Program-made: the position numbers and the translations under genes | Shown here: piece by piece, positions 15,385-23,406 of the stretch | Layout of the letters: the number at the start of each line of letters is the position of its first letter | Position numbering within the stretch: the stretch's first letter is position 1 | The notes under the pieces: model-generated | The model's input: only the letters and a program-made list of their open reading frames with translations | What the model was told of the DNA's origin: nothing | Databases searched by the model: none | From: Bacteroidales bacterium UBA3290 | Lineage (GTDB): Bacteria; Bacteroidota; Bacteroidia; Bacteroidales; UBA932 | DNA length: 32,383 nucleotides | Direction: 5' to 3' | NCBI GenBank assembly: GCA_002361615.1 | Contig: DETK01000035.1 | Span: 88,572-120,954 of the forward strand

Positions 15385-16956
15385 ATGAAAAGAAAGATGC
15401 TTTGGACGGCGCTGGCCGTCGCGACACTGTGTGCATCGGTGTCGGTGGAAACGAAGGCGCAGAGCCAGGATTTCAAACTGGGACAGAGCCTGGAGGTGGA
15501 GTATGCCGTCCTGCGCGAGCTGGCGCAGGCCTACGTCGATACGGTCAATTTCGACAAGATGGTCATCGCAGGCGTGCGGGCGATGCTCGCCACGCTCGAT
15601 CCGTATACGGTGTATATTTCTGAAGATGAGGGAGAAGACTTCGAACTGCTGACGACCGGAAACTACGGCGGCGTCGGTGCGCTGATCCGCAAGTCGCCCG
15701 GTGAAGGCGTCCGCATCATCGAGCCTTACGAAGGCTCTCCGGCCGCCAAGTACGGCCTGGAACCCGGCGACACGATTATCGAGATCGACGGCATCCCTGT
15801 CTATGAGGAAACTTCCGAGCAGAGTTCCGGAAGGATGAAAGGCCAGCCCGGCACGGAGGTGAAATTCAAACTCATCAAGGGACGTACGAAAGACACGGTG
15901 GACGTGACGGTGGTCCGCGAGCGGATCCACGTGTCCGACATCACCTATGCCGGTATCTACAAAGATGACATCGGCTACATCCAGCTCACCGGCTATACCG
16001 CCAAGATGGCCGAAGAGTTCAAGGAAACGCTGCTCCGTCTCAAGGAAGCCGGCGCGAAACGCCTGGTCATCGACCTGCGCGACAATGGCGGCGGCGTGAT
16101 GGACGAAGCCATCAGCCTGGTCTCGCTCTTTGTGCCGAAGGGAACCCTTGTGGTATCTTCCAAGGGTCGCGTGCCCGAGATGAACCGGGAATACCGCACC
16201 ACTGAGTCGCCCGTCGATACGCTGATGCCCCTTCTCGTGATGGTCAACGGCAACTCCGCTTCCGCCTCCGAGATTACGGCCGGTGCCCTGCAGGACCTGG
16301 GCCGCGCCACGATCGCAGGTACCCGCTCCTTCGGCAAGGGCCTCATCCAGTCGGTCCGTCCGATGCCCTACAACACCCAGATGAAACTCACGACCGGCAA
16401 GTACTACACGCCCAGCGGCCGCTGCGTGCAGGCCATCGACTACAGCAACCGCCACGAAGACGGTACGCTCGACAAAGATGCGAACGGCGGCATCGCCCCG
16501 GACATCACGGTCGAAGACCATCCTTACAGCCGCCCCACGGTGTCGCTCATCTACTACGACATCCTGGGTTCCTATGCCATCGAATACTACCTCAAACACG
16601 AGACCATCGACCGCGATTTCCATCTGACGGATGCGGAGTACGAAGACTTCGTCGCCTATGCCGCCGCCCAGGACTTCGACGCCCGCACGGCCGCCCAGAC
16701 CGCGCTCGACCAGATGATCCGCGCCGCCAAGGCGGAAGATCTCTACGACAACTACAAGGAAGAGATCGAGGCGCTCCAGAAGAAAGTCAACATGGACAAA
16801 GCGGCCGTACTGCGCGCCAAGAAAGCAGAAATCCTGCCCTTGGTAGAGCAGGAAATCGTCACGCGCTACTATTTCAACCGTGCCAGCGTGCCGGTAGCAC
16901 TGCGTTACGACGAGCAGCTTCGCGAAGCCGTCGACAAGTGGGTGGCCCAGCCCTGA
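15385..16956 (+). CDS. C-terminal processing serine protease (S41 family, PDZ)
   Basis: An exported 523-residue CtpA/Prc-type protease that would trim C-termini of envelope proteins. An N-terminal signal peptide (about 1-25, ending near TKAQ) directs it to the periplasm. A PDZ domain follows (about 92-180, with GVGALI and PGDTIIEIDG), then the S41 catalytic domain: LRDNGGG (231-237), the catalytic S293 in NSASASEI and K318 in SFGKGLIQ. The 25-residue Ser-Lys spacing equals that of E. coli Prc (Ser430/Lys455). A helical C-terminal tail rich in charged residues follows. It stands alone on + and converges with the U32 gene with only 20 bases between; no clear terminator is visible in that gap. 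Confidence 0.95.
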   Translation: MKRKMLWTALAVATLCASVSVETKAQSQDFKLGQSLEVEYAVLRELAQAYVDTVNFDKMVIAGVRAMLATLDPYTVYISEDEGEDFELLTTGNYGGVGALIRKSPGEGVRIIEPYEGSPAAKYGLEPGDTIIEIDGIPVYEETSEQSSGRMKGQPGTEVKFKLIKGRTKDTVDVTVVRERIHVSDITYAGIYKDDIGYIQLTGYTAKMAEEFKETLLRLKEAGAKRLVIDLRDNGGGVMDEAISLVSLFVPKGTLVVSSKGRVPEMNREYRTTESPVDTLMPLLVMVNGNSASASEITAGALQDLGRATIAGTRSFGKGLIQSVRPMPYNTQMKLTTGKYYTPSGRCVQAIDYSNRHEDGTLDKDANGGIAPDITVEDHPYSRPTVSLIYYDILGSYAIEYYLKHETIDRDFHLTDAEYEDFVAYAAAQDFDARTAAQTALDQMIRAAKAEDLYDNYKEEIEALQKKVNMDKAAVLRAKKAEILPLVEQEIVTRYYFNRASVPVALRYDEQLREAVDKWVAQP

Positions 16957-16976
16957 GGAGGCTCCCGGCCGAACGG

Positions 16977-18215
16977 TCAGGCCAGTCCCCAGTAATAGAC
17001 CTTATCTCCCCGACGGACGCGTTCGGGGACGGGAACGGAACAGAGGTCGCCTTTGGCGGCCTCTTCCAGTATATGGCTGTCGTCCAGGCGGATTTCAGAG
17101 ACGACGGTTTCGACGACGCCGGTGGTGGAGCCTGAGATCAGCAGGGTGTCTCCGACGCGGAAGCTTCCGGTTTCCATCAGGATCTCCGCTACGCCGTGGC
17201 GGCCGTAATAGTTGGTGACCTTGCCCAGATAGATTTTCGTGCGCTTGGCCTGGTTGCCGTACACCTCGCTCCACTCGCCGAGCCGGGCGCCCTGGTAATA
17301 GCCGTCCCAGAAGCCCCGGTTGAAGACCGAGGCGAGGCGCTCCTTGAGCGCGGCGCCCAGCTCCGGCGTGAAGCGGCCCGCCTCGATAGCGTCGGCGGCC
17401 TCGCGGTAGGCCTGCGTGACCGTCTTCACGTATTCGGCGCTGCGGGCGCGTCCTTCAATCTTGAAGACCGTGGCCCCGGCATCTGCCATCTTGTCGAGGA
17501 ACTCGATGGTGCACAGGTCTTTGGGCGACATGATGTACTGGTTGTCGATGAGCAGCTTCCGGCCCGATTCGAGGTCGGTCACTTCGTAGCCGCGCCGGCA
17601 CACCTGGTAGCAGTTGCCACGGTTGGCCGAAGCGTTGTGTTCGTGGAGCGACAGATAGCATTTGCCCGAAATGGCCATGCAGAGCGCACCGTGGCAGAAC
17701 ATTTCAATCTGCACCGGACGGCCCGACGGTCCGCAGATGCCCTCGCGTGCGACAGCTTCGGAGATGGCGCGCACCTGATGCAAGTTGAGTTCGCGGGCCA
17801 GGACCACCACGTCGGCGAACTGGCTGTAGAAGCGCAGACTCTCCACGTTCGACACGCTGAGTTGCGTGGAGATGTGCACTTCCAGACCGAGCCGCCGCGC
17901 CTCGGCGATTGCGGCCATGTCGGAAGCGATGATGGCGCTGATGCCAGCTTCCCGTGCCGCGAGCAGCGTTTCACGCATGGGAGCGAGGTCTTCGTCGTAA
18001 AGGGTGATGTTGAGGGTAAGGTAGCTGCGCACGCCGTTCGCGCGGCAGATCGCGCAGACTTGCGGGAGGTCTTCCGCGGCGAAATTGTTGGCGGAATGTG
18101 AACGCATGTTGAGGCGGCCGATGCCGAAATACACGGCATTCGCTCCGCCCTGGATGGCGGCCTGCAGGCATTCGAAGTTGCCGGCAGGCGCCATGATCTC
18201 AAACCTATTTTTCAC
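16977..18215 (-). CDS. Peptidase U32 family protein (TrhP-like tRNA hydroxylation)
   Basis: A 412-residue TIM-barrel-like protein starting EIMAPAGNFECLQAAIQGGANAVYFG. It carries the U32 signature EMFCHGALCMAISGKCYLS (171-189), plus C202 and C206 in RGNCYQVCRR, which together can bind an Fe-S cluster. Despite the name, characterised short members (E. coli TrhP/YegQ) act in prephenate-dependent 5-hydroxyuridine formation at tRNA wobble position 34, and longer ones (RlhA) hydroxylate 23S rRNA. The length and C-terminal beta-barrel (TKIYLGKVTNYY) fit the TrhP type. It overlaps the end of the prenyl synthase gene by 11 bases and should be cotranscribed with it. The RNA target is an inference from the family. 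Confidence 0.88.
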   Translation of the reverse strand: MKNRFEIMAPAGNFECLQAAIQGGANAVYFGIGRLNMRSHSANNFAAEDLPQVCAICRANGVRSYLTLNITLYDEDLAPMRETLLAAREAGISAIIASDMAAIAEARRLGLEVHISTQLSVSNVESLRFYSQFADVVVLARELNLHQVRAISEAVAREGICGPSGRPVQIEMFCHGALCMAISGKCYLSLHEHNASANRGNCYQVCRRGYEVTDLESGRKLLIDNQYIMSPKDLCTIEFLDKMADAGATVFKIEGRARSAEYVKTVTQAYREAADAIEAGRFTPELGAALKERLASVFNRGFWDGYYQGARLGEWSEVYGNQAKRTKIYLGKVTNYYGRHGVAEILMETGSFRVGDTLLISGSTTGVVETVVSEIRLDDSHILEEAAKGDLCSVPVPERVRRGDKVYYWGLA

Positions 18216-19182
18216 GGTGGATGATTTCTTCGGCGAAGCGTTCGAGCTGCACCGTACGGGAAGGAGCGATACCGGCCCGGGCCAGATCGGACATGGCCTT
18301 TTTGTGCCAGACTAGGATCTCTGCCTCAGCGGCTTCCTTGACGCCCAGCTCGACGTAGATCTGGCGCACGGCTTCGACCTTTTCGGCGCGGGCTTCCTCG
18401 CCCAGGTGCATCAGCTCCTGGAGTTTCTGCTTGCGCGCCACGTCGGCGCGGCGGAGGCATTCCACCAGCAGCCAGGTTTTCTTGTTGTTGGTGATGTCAC
18501 CGCCGATCTTCTTGCCGAACACCTGCTCGTTGCCGAAGGTGTCCAGGTAGTCGTCGGTAATCTGGAAGGCGATGCCCAGCTTGTAGCCGAAGTCATAGAG
18601 GGCCTGGCACACTTGAGGGGAGCCGTCGCCCAGCAGCGCGCCCATCTTCGCGGCACAGGCCAGGAGAACGGCGGTCTTGAGCCCGATCATGTTCAGGTAG
18701 TCGTCCATCGTGATGAAGGGCATCGATTCGAAGTCCATGTCGTACTGCTGGCCTTCGCAGACCTGCATCGCGGTACCCGTGAACAGGTCGAGCGCCTGCG
18801 GCAGGACCTCCGGCCTGGCATACGCCAGATACTTGTAGGCCAGGATCGACATCACGTCGCCCGAAAGGATGGCGATGTTCTCGTTCCACTTCTTGTAGAC
18901 GGTCAGGCAGCCGCGCCGGGTGTCGGAGCGGTCCATGATGTCGTCGTGGATGAGCGTGAATTCGTGGAAGACTTCCAGGGCCATCGCCGGGAAAATCTCC
19001 GCGTTGCGGAAGTCGTCTGTGAGCAGGTTGCAGGTCAGCAGACAGAGTTTCGGACGGATGCGTTTTCCGCCGATCGACATCATGTAGTCGAGCGGAGCAT
19101 ACAGGTTGGCCGGTTCGAGACGGACATGCTGCAGCTTGGCGCAGTTGTCCAGAATGTGGTCGATCTCTTCAAGGGTGTACAT
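18205..19182 (-). CDS. Isoprenyl (polyprenyl) diphosphate synthase, probably short-chain
   Basis: A trans-prenyltransferase of 325 residues that condenses IPP with allylic diphosphates, feeding quinone and undecaprenyl precursors. The first aspartate-rich motif is LIHDDIMD (D80, D81, D84) with RRG after it, and the second is ITDDYLD (D210, D211, D214). GGKRIRPKL (38-46) binds IPP. A bulky F75 five residues before the first motif suggests a short product (C15-C20) rather than a long quinone tail; this is an inference. The frame is open 30 residues further upstream but that part reads through the intergenic repeat, so the ATG at 19182 is used. It is followed by the U32 gene with an 11-base overlap. 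Confidence 0.92.
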   Translation of the reverse strand: MYTLEEIDHILDNCAKLQHVRLEPANLYAPLDYMMSIGGKRIRPKLCLLTCNLLTDDFRNAEIFPAMALEVFHEFTLIHDDIMDRSDTRRGCLTVYKKWNENIAILSGDVMSILAYKYLAYARPEVLPQALDLFTGTAMQVCEGQQYDMDFESMPFITMDDYLNMIGLKTAVLLACAAKMGALLGDGSPQVCQALYDFGYKLGIAFQITDDYLDTFGNEQVFGKKIGGDITNNKKTWLLVECLRRADVARKQKLQELMHLGEEARAEKVEAVRQIYVELGVKEAAEAEILVWHKKAMSDLARAGIAPSRTVQLERFAEEIIHREK

Positions 19183-19201
19183 AGAACGAGCAATTGTCAG
19201 A

Positions 19202-19209
19202 CAAAGATA
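19202..19209 (-). promoter_or_regulatory. -7 element for the prenyl synthase-U32 operon
   Basis: On the - strand this is TATCTTTG, the same 8-mer as the rpsL promoter, 19 bases before the ATG. It is back-to-back with the rsgA element, and a palindromic repeat fills the space where both -33 regions would lie. Confidence 0.6.
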
Positions 19210-19220
19210 GAAAATAAATG

Positions 19221-19249
19221 CGTCATTCCCGGCTTGACCGGGAATCTTT
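19221..19249. repeat. Palindromic intergenic repeat, best copy
   Basis: Perfect 8-bp arms ATTCCCGG (19225-19232) and CCGGGAAT (19238-19245) enclose the 5-base loop CTTGA, with CGTC before and CTTTT after. Relatives occur at 14055-14084 and, as a half-copy, at 462-480. The shared loop and right arm (CTTGACCGG) indicate a dispersed REP-like family rather than unrelated hairpins. The T-run on the right could also let it terminate + strand transcription. Confidence 0.7.
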
Positions 19250-19251
19250 TG

Positions 19252-19259
19252 TATCTTTG
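19252..19259 (+). promoter_or_regulatory. -7 element for rsgA
   Basis: TATCTTTG ends only 5 bases before the rsgA ATG. If used, transcription would begin at or next to the start codon, giving a leaderless or nearly leaderless mRNA. Confidence 0.55.
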
Positions 19260-19264
19260 CGGCG

Positions 19265-20182
19265 ATGGACAAAGGTATCGCAACGGTCGTAAAGCATACG
19301 GGAAGCCACTATCTGCTCTCCGTCCTGCCGGAATGGGCGCCCTTCCCGGCCGTCATCCGCGGAAAACTCCGTCTGGCCGGCTCGAAGGCCACCAATCCCG
19401 TGGCCGTGGGCGACCGCGTCGAATTCGAAGACGGGACCATCACGAAAATCCTCCCCCGCAAGAACTACGTGATCCGCCGGTCCACCAACCTGAGCCGCGA
19501 AAGCCATATCATCGCGGCCAATCTCGACCGTGTGTTCCTGATCGTCACGATCATCCTGCCCGAAACCAAGCTCGCCTTCGTCGACCGCTTCCTGGTGACC
19601 TGCGAGGCCTATGGCATCCGTCCCGTGATCCTGATCAATAAGGTGGATCTCTACACGGAGCCTGTGCTCCAGGAGCAACTCGCTGATTTCAAGGCGCTCT
19701 ATCGTGGGGCAGGTTACGAAGTGCTGGAGATATCAGCCCGCAGGGGGACGGGCATTTCCGCCGTGCGGGCACTCTGCCGCGAAGGGCTGACGCTCTTCTC
19801 CGGCGCGTCCGGCGTGGGCAAGTCTTCCCTGCTGAAAGCCCTCGATCCGACGCTCGATCCGAAGATCGGCGAGATTTCGCTGAGCCATCTGCAGGGGAAA
19901 CATACCACCACTTTCTATGAGATGCACCCGCTCACGGGCGGCGGCTTCGTGATCGACACGCCCGGCATCCGCGGCTTCGGCCTGGTGGACATCGAGCCCG
20001 AAGAGCTGAGCACCTATTTCCCGGAAATGCTGCGCGTGATGGACAACTGCCGCTTCAAGCCCTGTACCCATACCCACGAACCTGGCTGCGCGGTCAAGGA
20101 AGCGCTGGAGACGGGCACCATCTCGCCCGAACGCTACAGCTCCTATCTCGGGATGCTGGAAGAAGAGAAAAAATACCGCTAA
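19265..20182 (+). CDS. rsgA: Ribosome small subunit-dependent GTPase A
   Basis: A circularly permuted GTPase that checks late 30S subunit maturation. It is 305 residues, normal length. An N-terminal OB fold (ATVVKHTGSHYLL to VGDRVEFED) is followed by the G motifs in permuted order: NKVD (125-128, G4), SARRGTG (157-163, G5), GASGVGKSS (180-188, G1/P-loop) and DTPGIRGFG (231-239, G3). The C-terminal zinc finger has C262, C267, H269 and C275. The start ATG at 19265 is the only Met that keeps the OB fold whole. Its stop overlaps the start of the MATE gene (TAATG). Confidence 0.97.
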   Translation: MDKGIATVVKHTGSHYLLSVLPEWAPFPAVIRGKLRLAGSKATNPVAVGDRVEFEDGTITKILPRKNYVIRRSTNLSRESHIIAANLDRVFLIVTIILPETKLAFVDRFLVTCEAYGIRPVILINKVDLYTEPVLQEQLADFKALYRGAGYEVLEISARRGTGISAVRALCREGLTLFSGASGVGKSSLLKALDPTLDPKIGEISLSHLQGKHTTTFYEMHPLTGGGFVIDTPGIRGFGLVDIEPEELSTYFPEMLRVMDNCRFKPCTHTHEPGCAVKEALETGTISPERYSSYLGMLEEEKKYR

Positions 20183-21495
20183 TGGTCTTCCGCAATCCCA
20201 TCAACCGTGAAGTGGTCCGGCTGGCCGTTCCCAGCATCCTGTCCAATATTACGGTGCCGCTGGTGGGAATCGTGGATACGGCGGTCGCCGGCCACCTGGG
20301 CGACGCCGCGCTGATCGGCGGCATCGCCGTCGGCACGATGCTCTTCGACCTTCTTTATTGGAACATGGGCTTCCTCCGGGTGGGGACGGGCGGCATCACC
20401 GCCCAGGCCTATGGGCGCGGTGACTGGAAAGCCTCGATCGGGACCTTCTCGGAGGGCATTGCCACGGCGCTGGCCGTCTCGGTGCTGCTGATCCTCATCC
20501 AGTGGGCTTTCGTCGATCTGATGCTCTGGCTGGTTCCCTGCTCGCCGCAGGTGGAGCAGGTGGCCCGCAACTACTTCCATATCCGTATCTGGGCGGCGCC
20601 CGCCACGCTGTCGCTTTTCGTGTTCAAGGGCTGGTTCATCGGGATGCAGAACACGGTCTTTCCGATGATCACCGACCTGTGGGTCAACATCGTCAATATG
20701 CTGGCCAGTTGGCTGCTGTCGTTCTATACGCCGCTGGGAATAAATGGTGTGGCGGTCGGCACGCTGGTTGCCCAGTGGACGGGGCTGCTGCTGGCACTGC
20801 TGCTGATGCGCTCGCGCTACCGCAAGCTGATGCAGGGGACGACCATCCTGCACAGCATGAAATGGAAGTATTTCAAGCGTTTCTTCTCCATCAACATCCA
20901 GCTCTTCGTGCGCTCGCTGATGCTGGTGGTAGTCTATGAGGGCTTCACCATCATGGCCGCCCGTTTCGGCGACGTGGAACTGGCCGTCAGTTCGGTGATG
21001 ATGCACCTGTTCATGCTCTTCTCCTACTTCATAGACGGTTTCGCCTATGCCGGCGAAGCCATGACGGGACGTTTCATCGGTGAAGAGAATCCGTCTTCGC
21101 TCCGGCAGACCGTCAAATATACGTTCCTCTGGGGTGCGCTCATCGGGGCGCTCTTTACGATCCTGTATGCGGTGTTCCCCCGAGCCATCATCGGCCTGCT
21201 GACCGACAACGCCGAGGTCATCGCGGCCAGCGGCCGCTATCTTTTCTGGCTGCTGCTGATGCCGCTGTTCAGCTGTACGGCCTTCATCTGGGACGGCATT
21301 TTCATCGGCGCCACGGAGGCGCGGTCGCTGATGCTGTGCATGATCTGGGCCGCCGTCCTGTTCCTGGCCGCCTTTTTCCTCTGCGAACCGTATTTCGGGC
21401 CGCAGGCCCTGTATATCGCCTATTTCGTCAATCAGGCCGTCCGCTCACTTTATCTCACATTTTCGTGGCGAAAGATTCGTTTTCTTGCGAAATAA
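20182..21495 (+). CDS. MATE family efflux transporter (DinF/NorM-like)
   Basis: A 437-residue polytopic inner-membrane protein with about 12 predicted helices in two similar halves, each beginning with a MATE-type segment (for example LAVPSILSNITVPLVGIVDTAVAG in the first and the FDGFAYAGEAMTGRFIG region in the second). MATE proteins export drugs, toxic compounds or metabolites using Na+ or H+ gradients. The first half has GHLGDAALIGGIAVG, common in DinF-type members. It starts within the rsgA stop codon (TAATG), so the two are cotranscribed. Substrate is unknown. Confidence 0.93.
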   Translation: MVFRNPINREVVRLAVPSILSNITVPLVGIVDTAVAGHLGDAALIGGIAVGTMLFDLLYWNMGFLRVGTGGITAQAYGRGDWKASIGTFSEGIATALAVSVLLILIQWAFVDLMLWLVPCSPQVEQVARNYFHIRIWAAPATLSLFVFKGWFIGMQNTVFPMITDLWVNIVNMLASWLLSFYTPLGINGVAVGTLVAQWTGLLLALLLMRSRYRKLMQGTTILHSMKWKYFKRFFSINIQLFVRSLMLVVVYEGFTIMAARFGDVELAVSSVMMHLFMLFSYFIDGFAYAGEAMTGRFIGEENPSSLRQTVKYTFLWGALIGALFTILYAVFPRAIIGLLTDNAEVIAASGRYLFWLLLMPLFSCTAFIWDGIFIGATEARSLMLCMIWAAVLFLAAFFLCEPYFGPQALYIAYFVNQAVRSLYLTFSWRKIRFLAK

Positions 21496-21502
21496 TTCGC
21501 AA
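21485..21502. repeat. Inverted repeat spanning the MATE stop codon
   Basis: TTGCGAA (21485-21491) and TTCGCAA (21496-21502) are perfect 7-bp arms around ATAA; the TAA stop of the MATE gene is in the spacer. It is followed by AAATTTG, close to a -7 box. It could be a weak 3' hairpin or an operator for rocD, 37 bases downstream. No long T-run follows it. Confidence 0.4.
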
Positions 21503-21538
21503 ATTTGCCATTCGGAATGACATTTATCACAAAACACC

Positions 21539-22774
21539 ATGAATATCACCCCCAATGCTCAGAAGTACATCGATCTGGAAGATCGGTACGGTGCTCATAA
21601 CTACCATCCGCTGCCCGTAGTGCTGGCCAAAGGCAAGGGCGCTTTCGTCTGGGATGTCGACGGCAAACGCTATTTCGACTTCCTCTCGGCCTATTCCGCC
21701 GTGAACCAGGGACACTGCCACCCGAAGATCGTCAAGGCCCTCACCGACCAGGCACAGGAACTCTGCCTGACCTCGCGCGCCTTCTACAACGACTGCCTCG
21801 GTCCCTATGAGAAATTCGCCACGGAATTCTTCGGTTACGACAAGCTCCTCCCGATGAACTCGGGCGCCGAAGCGGTCGAGACCGCCCTCAAGCTGGCCCG
21901 TCGCTGGGGCTATGTGATCAAGGGCATCCCCGAGAACGAAGCGCTGATCATCGTCTGCGACGGCAACTTCCACGGCCGCACCATCACGATCGTCACCATG
22001 TCGAACGACCCGGACAGCTACTACAACTACGGACCGTTCACCCCGGGCTTCATCAAGATCCCGTACAACGACACCGAAGCGCTGCGCAAGGTGCTCGACG
22101 AGAAGGGCGACAAGGTCTGCGCCATGATCGTGGAACCCATCCAGGGCGAAGCCGGCGTCTATGTGCCGGAAGACGGCTACATCAAGAAGTGCTACGACCT
22201 GTGCCACGCGCACAACGTGCTCTTCGTCGCCGACGAAGTCCAGACGGGTATCGCCCGTACCGGCAAGATGTTCGCCTGCGACCACGAAGGCGTCCGTCCC
22301 GACATGATCACCATCGGCAAGGCCCTCTCGGGCGGTGTGCTTCCCGTCTCCGCCGTGCTGGCAGACGACGAGATCATGCTGACCATCAAGCCGGGTGAAC
22401 ACGGATCCACGTTCGGCGGCTTCCCGCTCGCCGCCAAGGTCGCCGTCGCCGCCCTCGAGGTCATCCGCGACGAACACCTCACCGAAAAGGCCGCTTATCT
22501 GGGCAATATCTTCCGCGAGGAAATCGCCAAGATCAAGTCGCCGTACTTCAAGTCGGTCCGCGGCAAGGGTCTGCTCAACGCCGTGATCACCGAGCCTCAG
22601 AACGGCATTGAAGCCTGGGACATCTGCCTGAAGATGGCTGAAAAGGGCCTGCTCGCCAAGCCGACCCACCGCCACATCATCCGCTTCGCCCCGCCGCTAG
22701 TCATCACGGAAGACCAGCTCCGCGAAGCCATCGGCATCATCAAGGAAGTCTTCGAGACGATCCAAGCGAACTGA
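21539..22774 (+). CDS. rocD: Ornithine aminotransferase
   Basis: A PLP-dependent class III aminotransferase that moves the delta-amino group of ornithine to 2-oxoglutarate, giving glutamate-5-semialdehyde and glutamate. It is 411 residues, normal length. Motifs: GAHNYHPLPVVL at the start, NSGAEAVETALKLAR (107-121), HGRT (145-148), EPIQGEAGV, DEVQTG (232-237) and K261 in TIGKALSGG, the Schiff-base lysine. The N-terminal YGAHNY segment favours RocD over acetylornithine aminotransferase. It ends at a strong terminator facing the arcC-arcB operon, so ornithine made by OTC could be used here. Confidence 0.95.
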   Translation: MNITPNAQKYIDLEDRYGAHNYHPLPVVLAKGKGAFVWDVDGKRYFDFLSAYSAVNQGHCHPKIVKALTDQAQELCLTSRAFYNDCLGPYEKFATEFFGYDKLLPMNSGAEAVETALKLARRWGYVIKGIPENEALIIVCDGNFHGRTITIVTMSNDPDSYYNYGPFTPGFIKIPYNDTEALRKVLDEKGDKVCAMIVEPIQGEAGVYVPEDGYIKKCYDLCHAHNVLFVADEVQTGIARTGKMFACDHEGVRPDMITIGKALSGGVLPVSAVLADDEIMLTIKPGEHGSTFGGFPLAAKVAVAALEVIRDEHLTEKAAYLGNIFREEIAKIKSPYFKSVRGKGLLNAVITEPQNGIEAWDICLKMAEKGLLAKPTHRHIIRFAPPLVITEDQLREAIGIIKEVFETIQAN

Positions 22775-22782
22775 ACAAAAAA

Positions 22783-22812
22783 AAAAGAGCTGCTCAACCG
22801 GGCAGCTCTTTT
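22783..22812. terminator. Bidirectional terminator between rocD and the arcCB operon
   Basis: AAAAGAGCTGC (22783-22793) pairs perfectly with GCAGCTCTTTT (22802-22812) around an 8-base loop. A-rich sequence on the left and T-rich sequence on the right give a U-run in either direction. Confidence 0.92.
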
Positions 22813-22815
22813 CTT

Positions 22816-23403
22816 TTACTTGGTAAGCTCTTTCTTGACCTTTTTGCTTTGCCTCAGGTCGTCCTTGGCGGACTTGACCTGGAGCCTGGCCGCTTTGATT
22901 TCGTTGCGGTTGTCCTGGATGTCGGACTTGTGCTTCTTGATCTCGTCGCGGGCCTTCTTGATGTCCTTGTCGTAGTCCTTGACTTTGTTCTGGTCTTTGC
23001 GGATATCCCGTTCCAGTTCCCTGAGATCGTTTTTCCGCTGTTTGAGCTGCTCTTTTTCGACGTTGTCCACGCCGTCGGCCTTCATCTGTTTCTCGAGTTC
23101 CTTATAGGTGGCTTTGGCGCTCTTGAGCTCTTCCTTGCGGAGCTTGAGGGCTTCGGAAGCCGTTTTCTTGGCAGCCTTGGCATCGTCGATCCGCTCTTCG
23201 GCCCGCTTGATGGCCTTCTGGCTTTGGTCGATGTTGTGTTCGCAGCGGCGGATGACTTCCTTCCGGCTCTCTTCGGCGTTCTTGAGCGCCTCCTCGTTGC
23301 GGGAAATCTCCTGGTTGACCTGTTCGACCGGCGTCTGCGCGAAGGCAGGGGCGCTCAGGAAGAGCGCCGCTGCCAGTGCAGTAAAGTAGAAGAAGCGTTT
23401 CAT
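22816..23403 (-). CDS. Secreted coiled-coil protein of unknown function
   Basis: A 195-residue protein with a clear signal peptide (cleavage expected after AFA, about residue 22), so it should be periplasmic or surface-exposed. Almost all the mature part is a predicted long coiled coil made of Lys/Glu/Asp-rich heptads, with no cysteine pairs or catalytic motif and very few aromatic residues. I do not recognise a named family; such low-complexity helices also match many unrelated coiled coils. It begins only 3 bases after the arcB stop and ends at the shared terminator, so it is the last gene of arcC-arcB-this gene. The role in that operon is unknown. Confidence 0.75.
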   Translation of the reverse strand: MKRFFYFTALAAALFLSAPAFAQTPVEQVNQEISRNEEALKNAEESRKEVIRRCEHNIDQSQKAIKRAEERIDDAKAAKKTASEALKLRKEELKSAKATYKELEKQMKADGVDNVEKEQLKQRKNDLRELERDIRKDQNKVKDYDKDIKKARDEIKKHKSDIQDNRNEIKAARLQVKSAKDDLRQSKKVKKELTK

Positions 23404-23406
23404 GGT

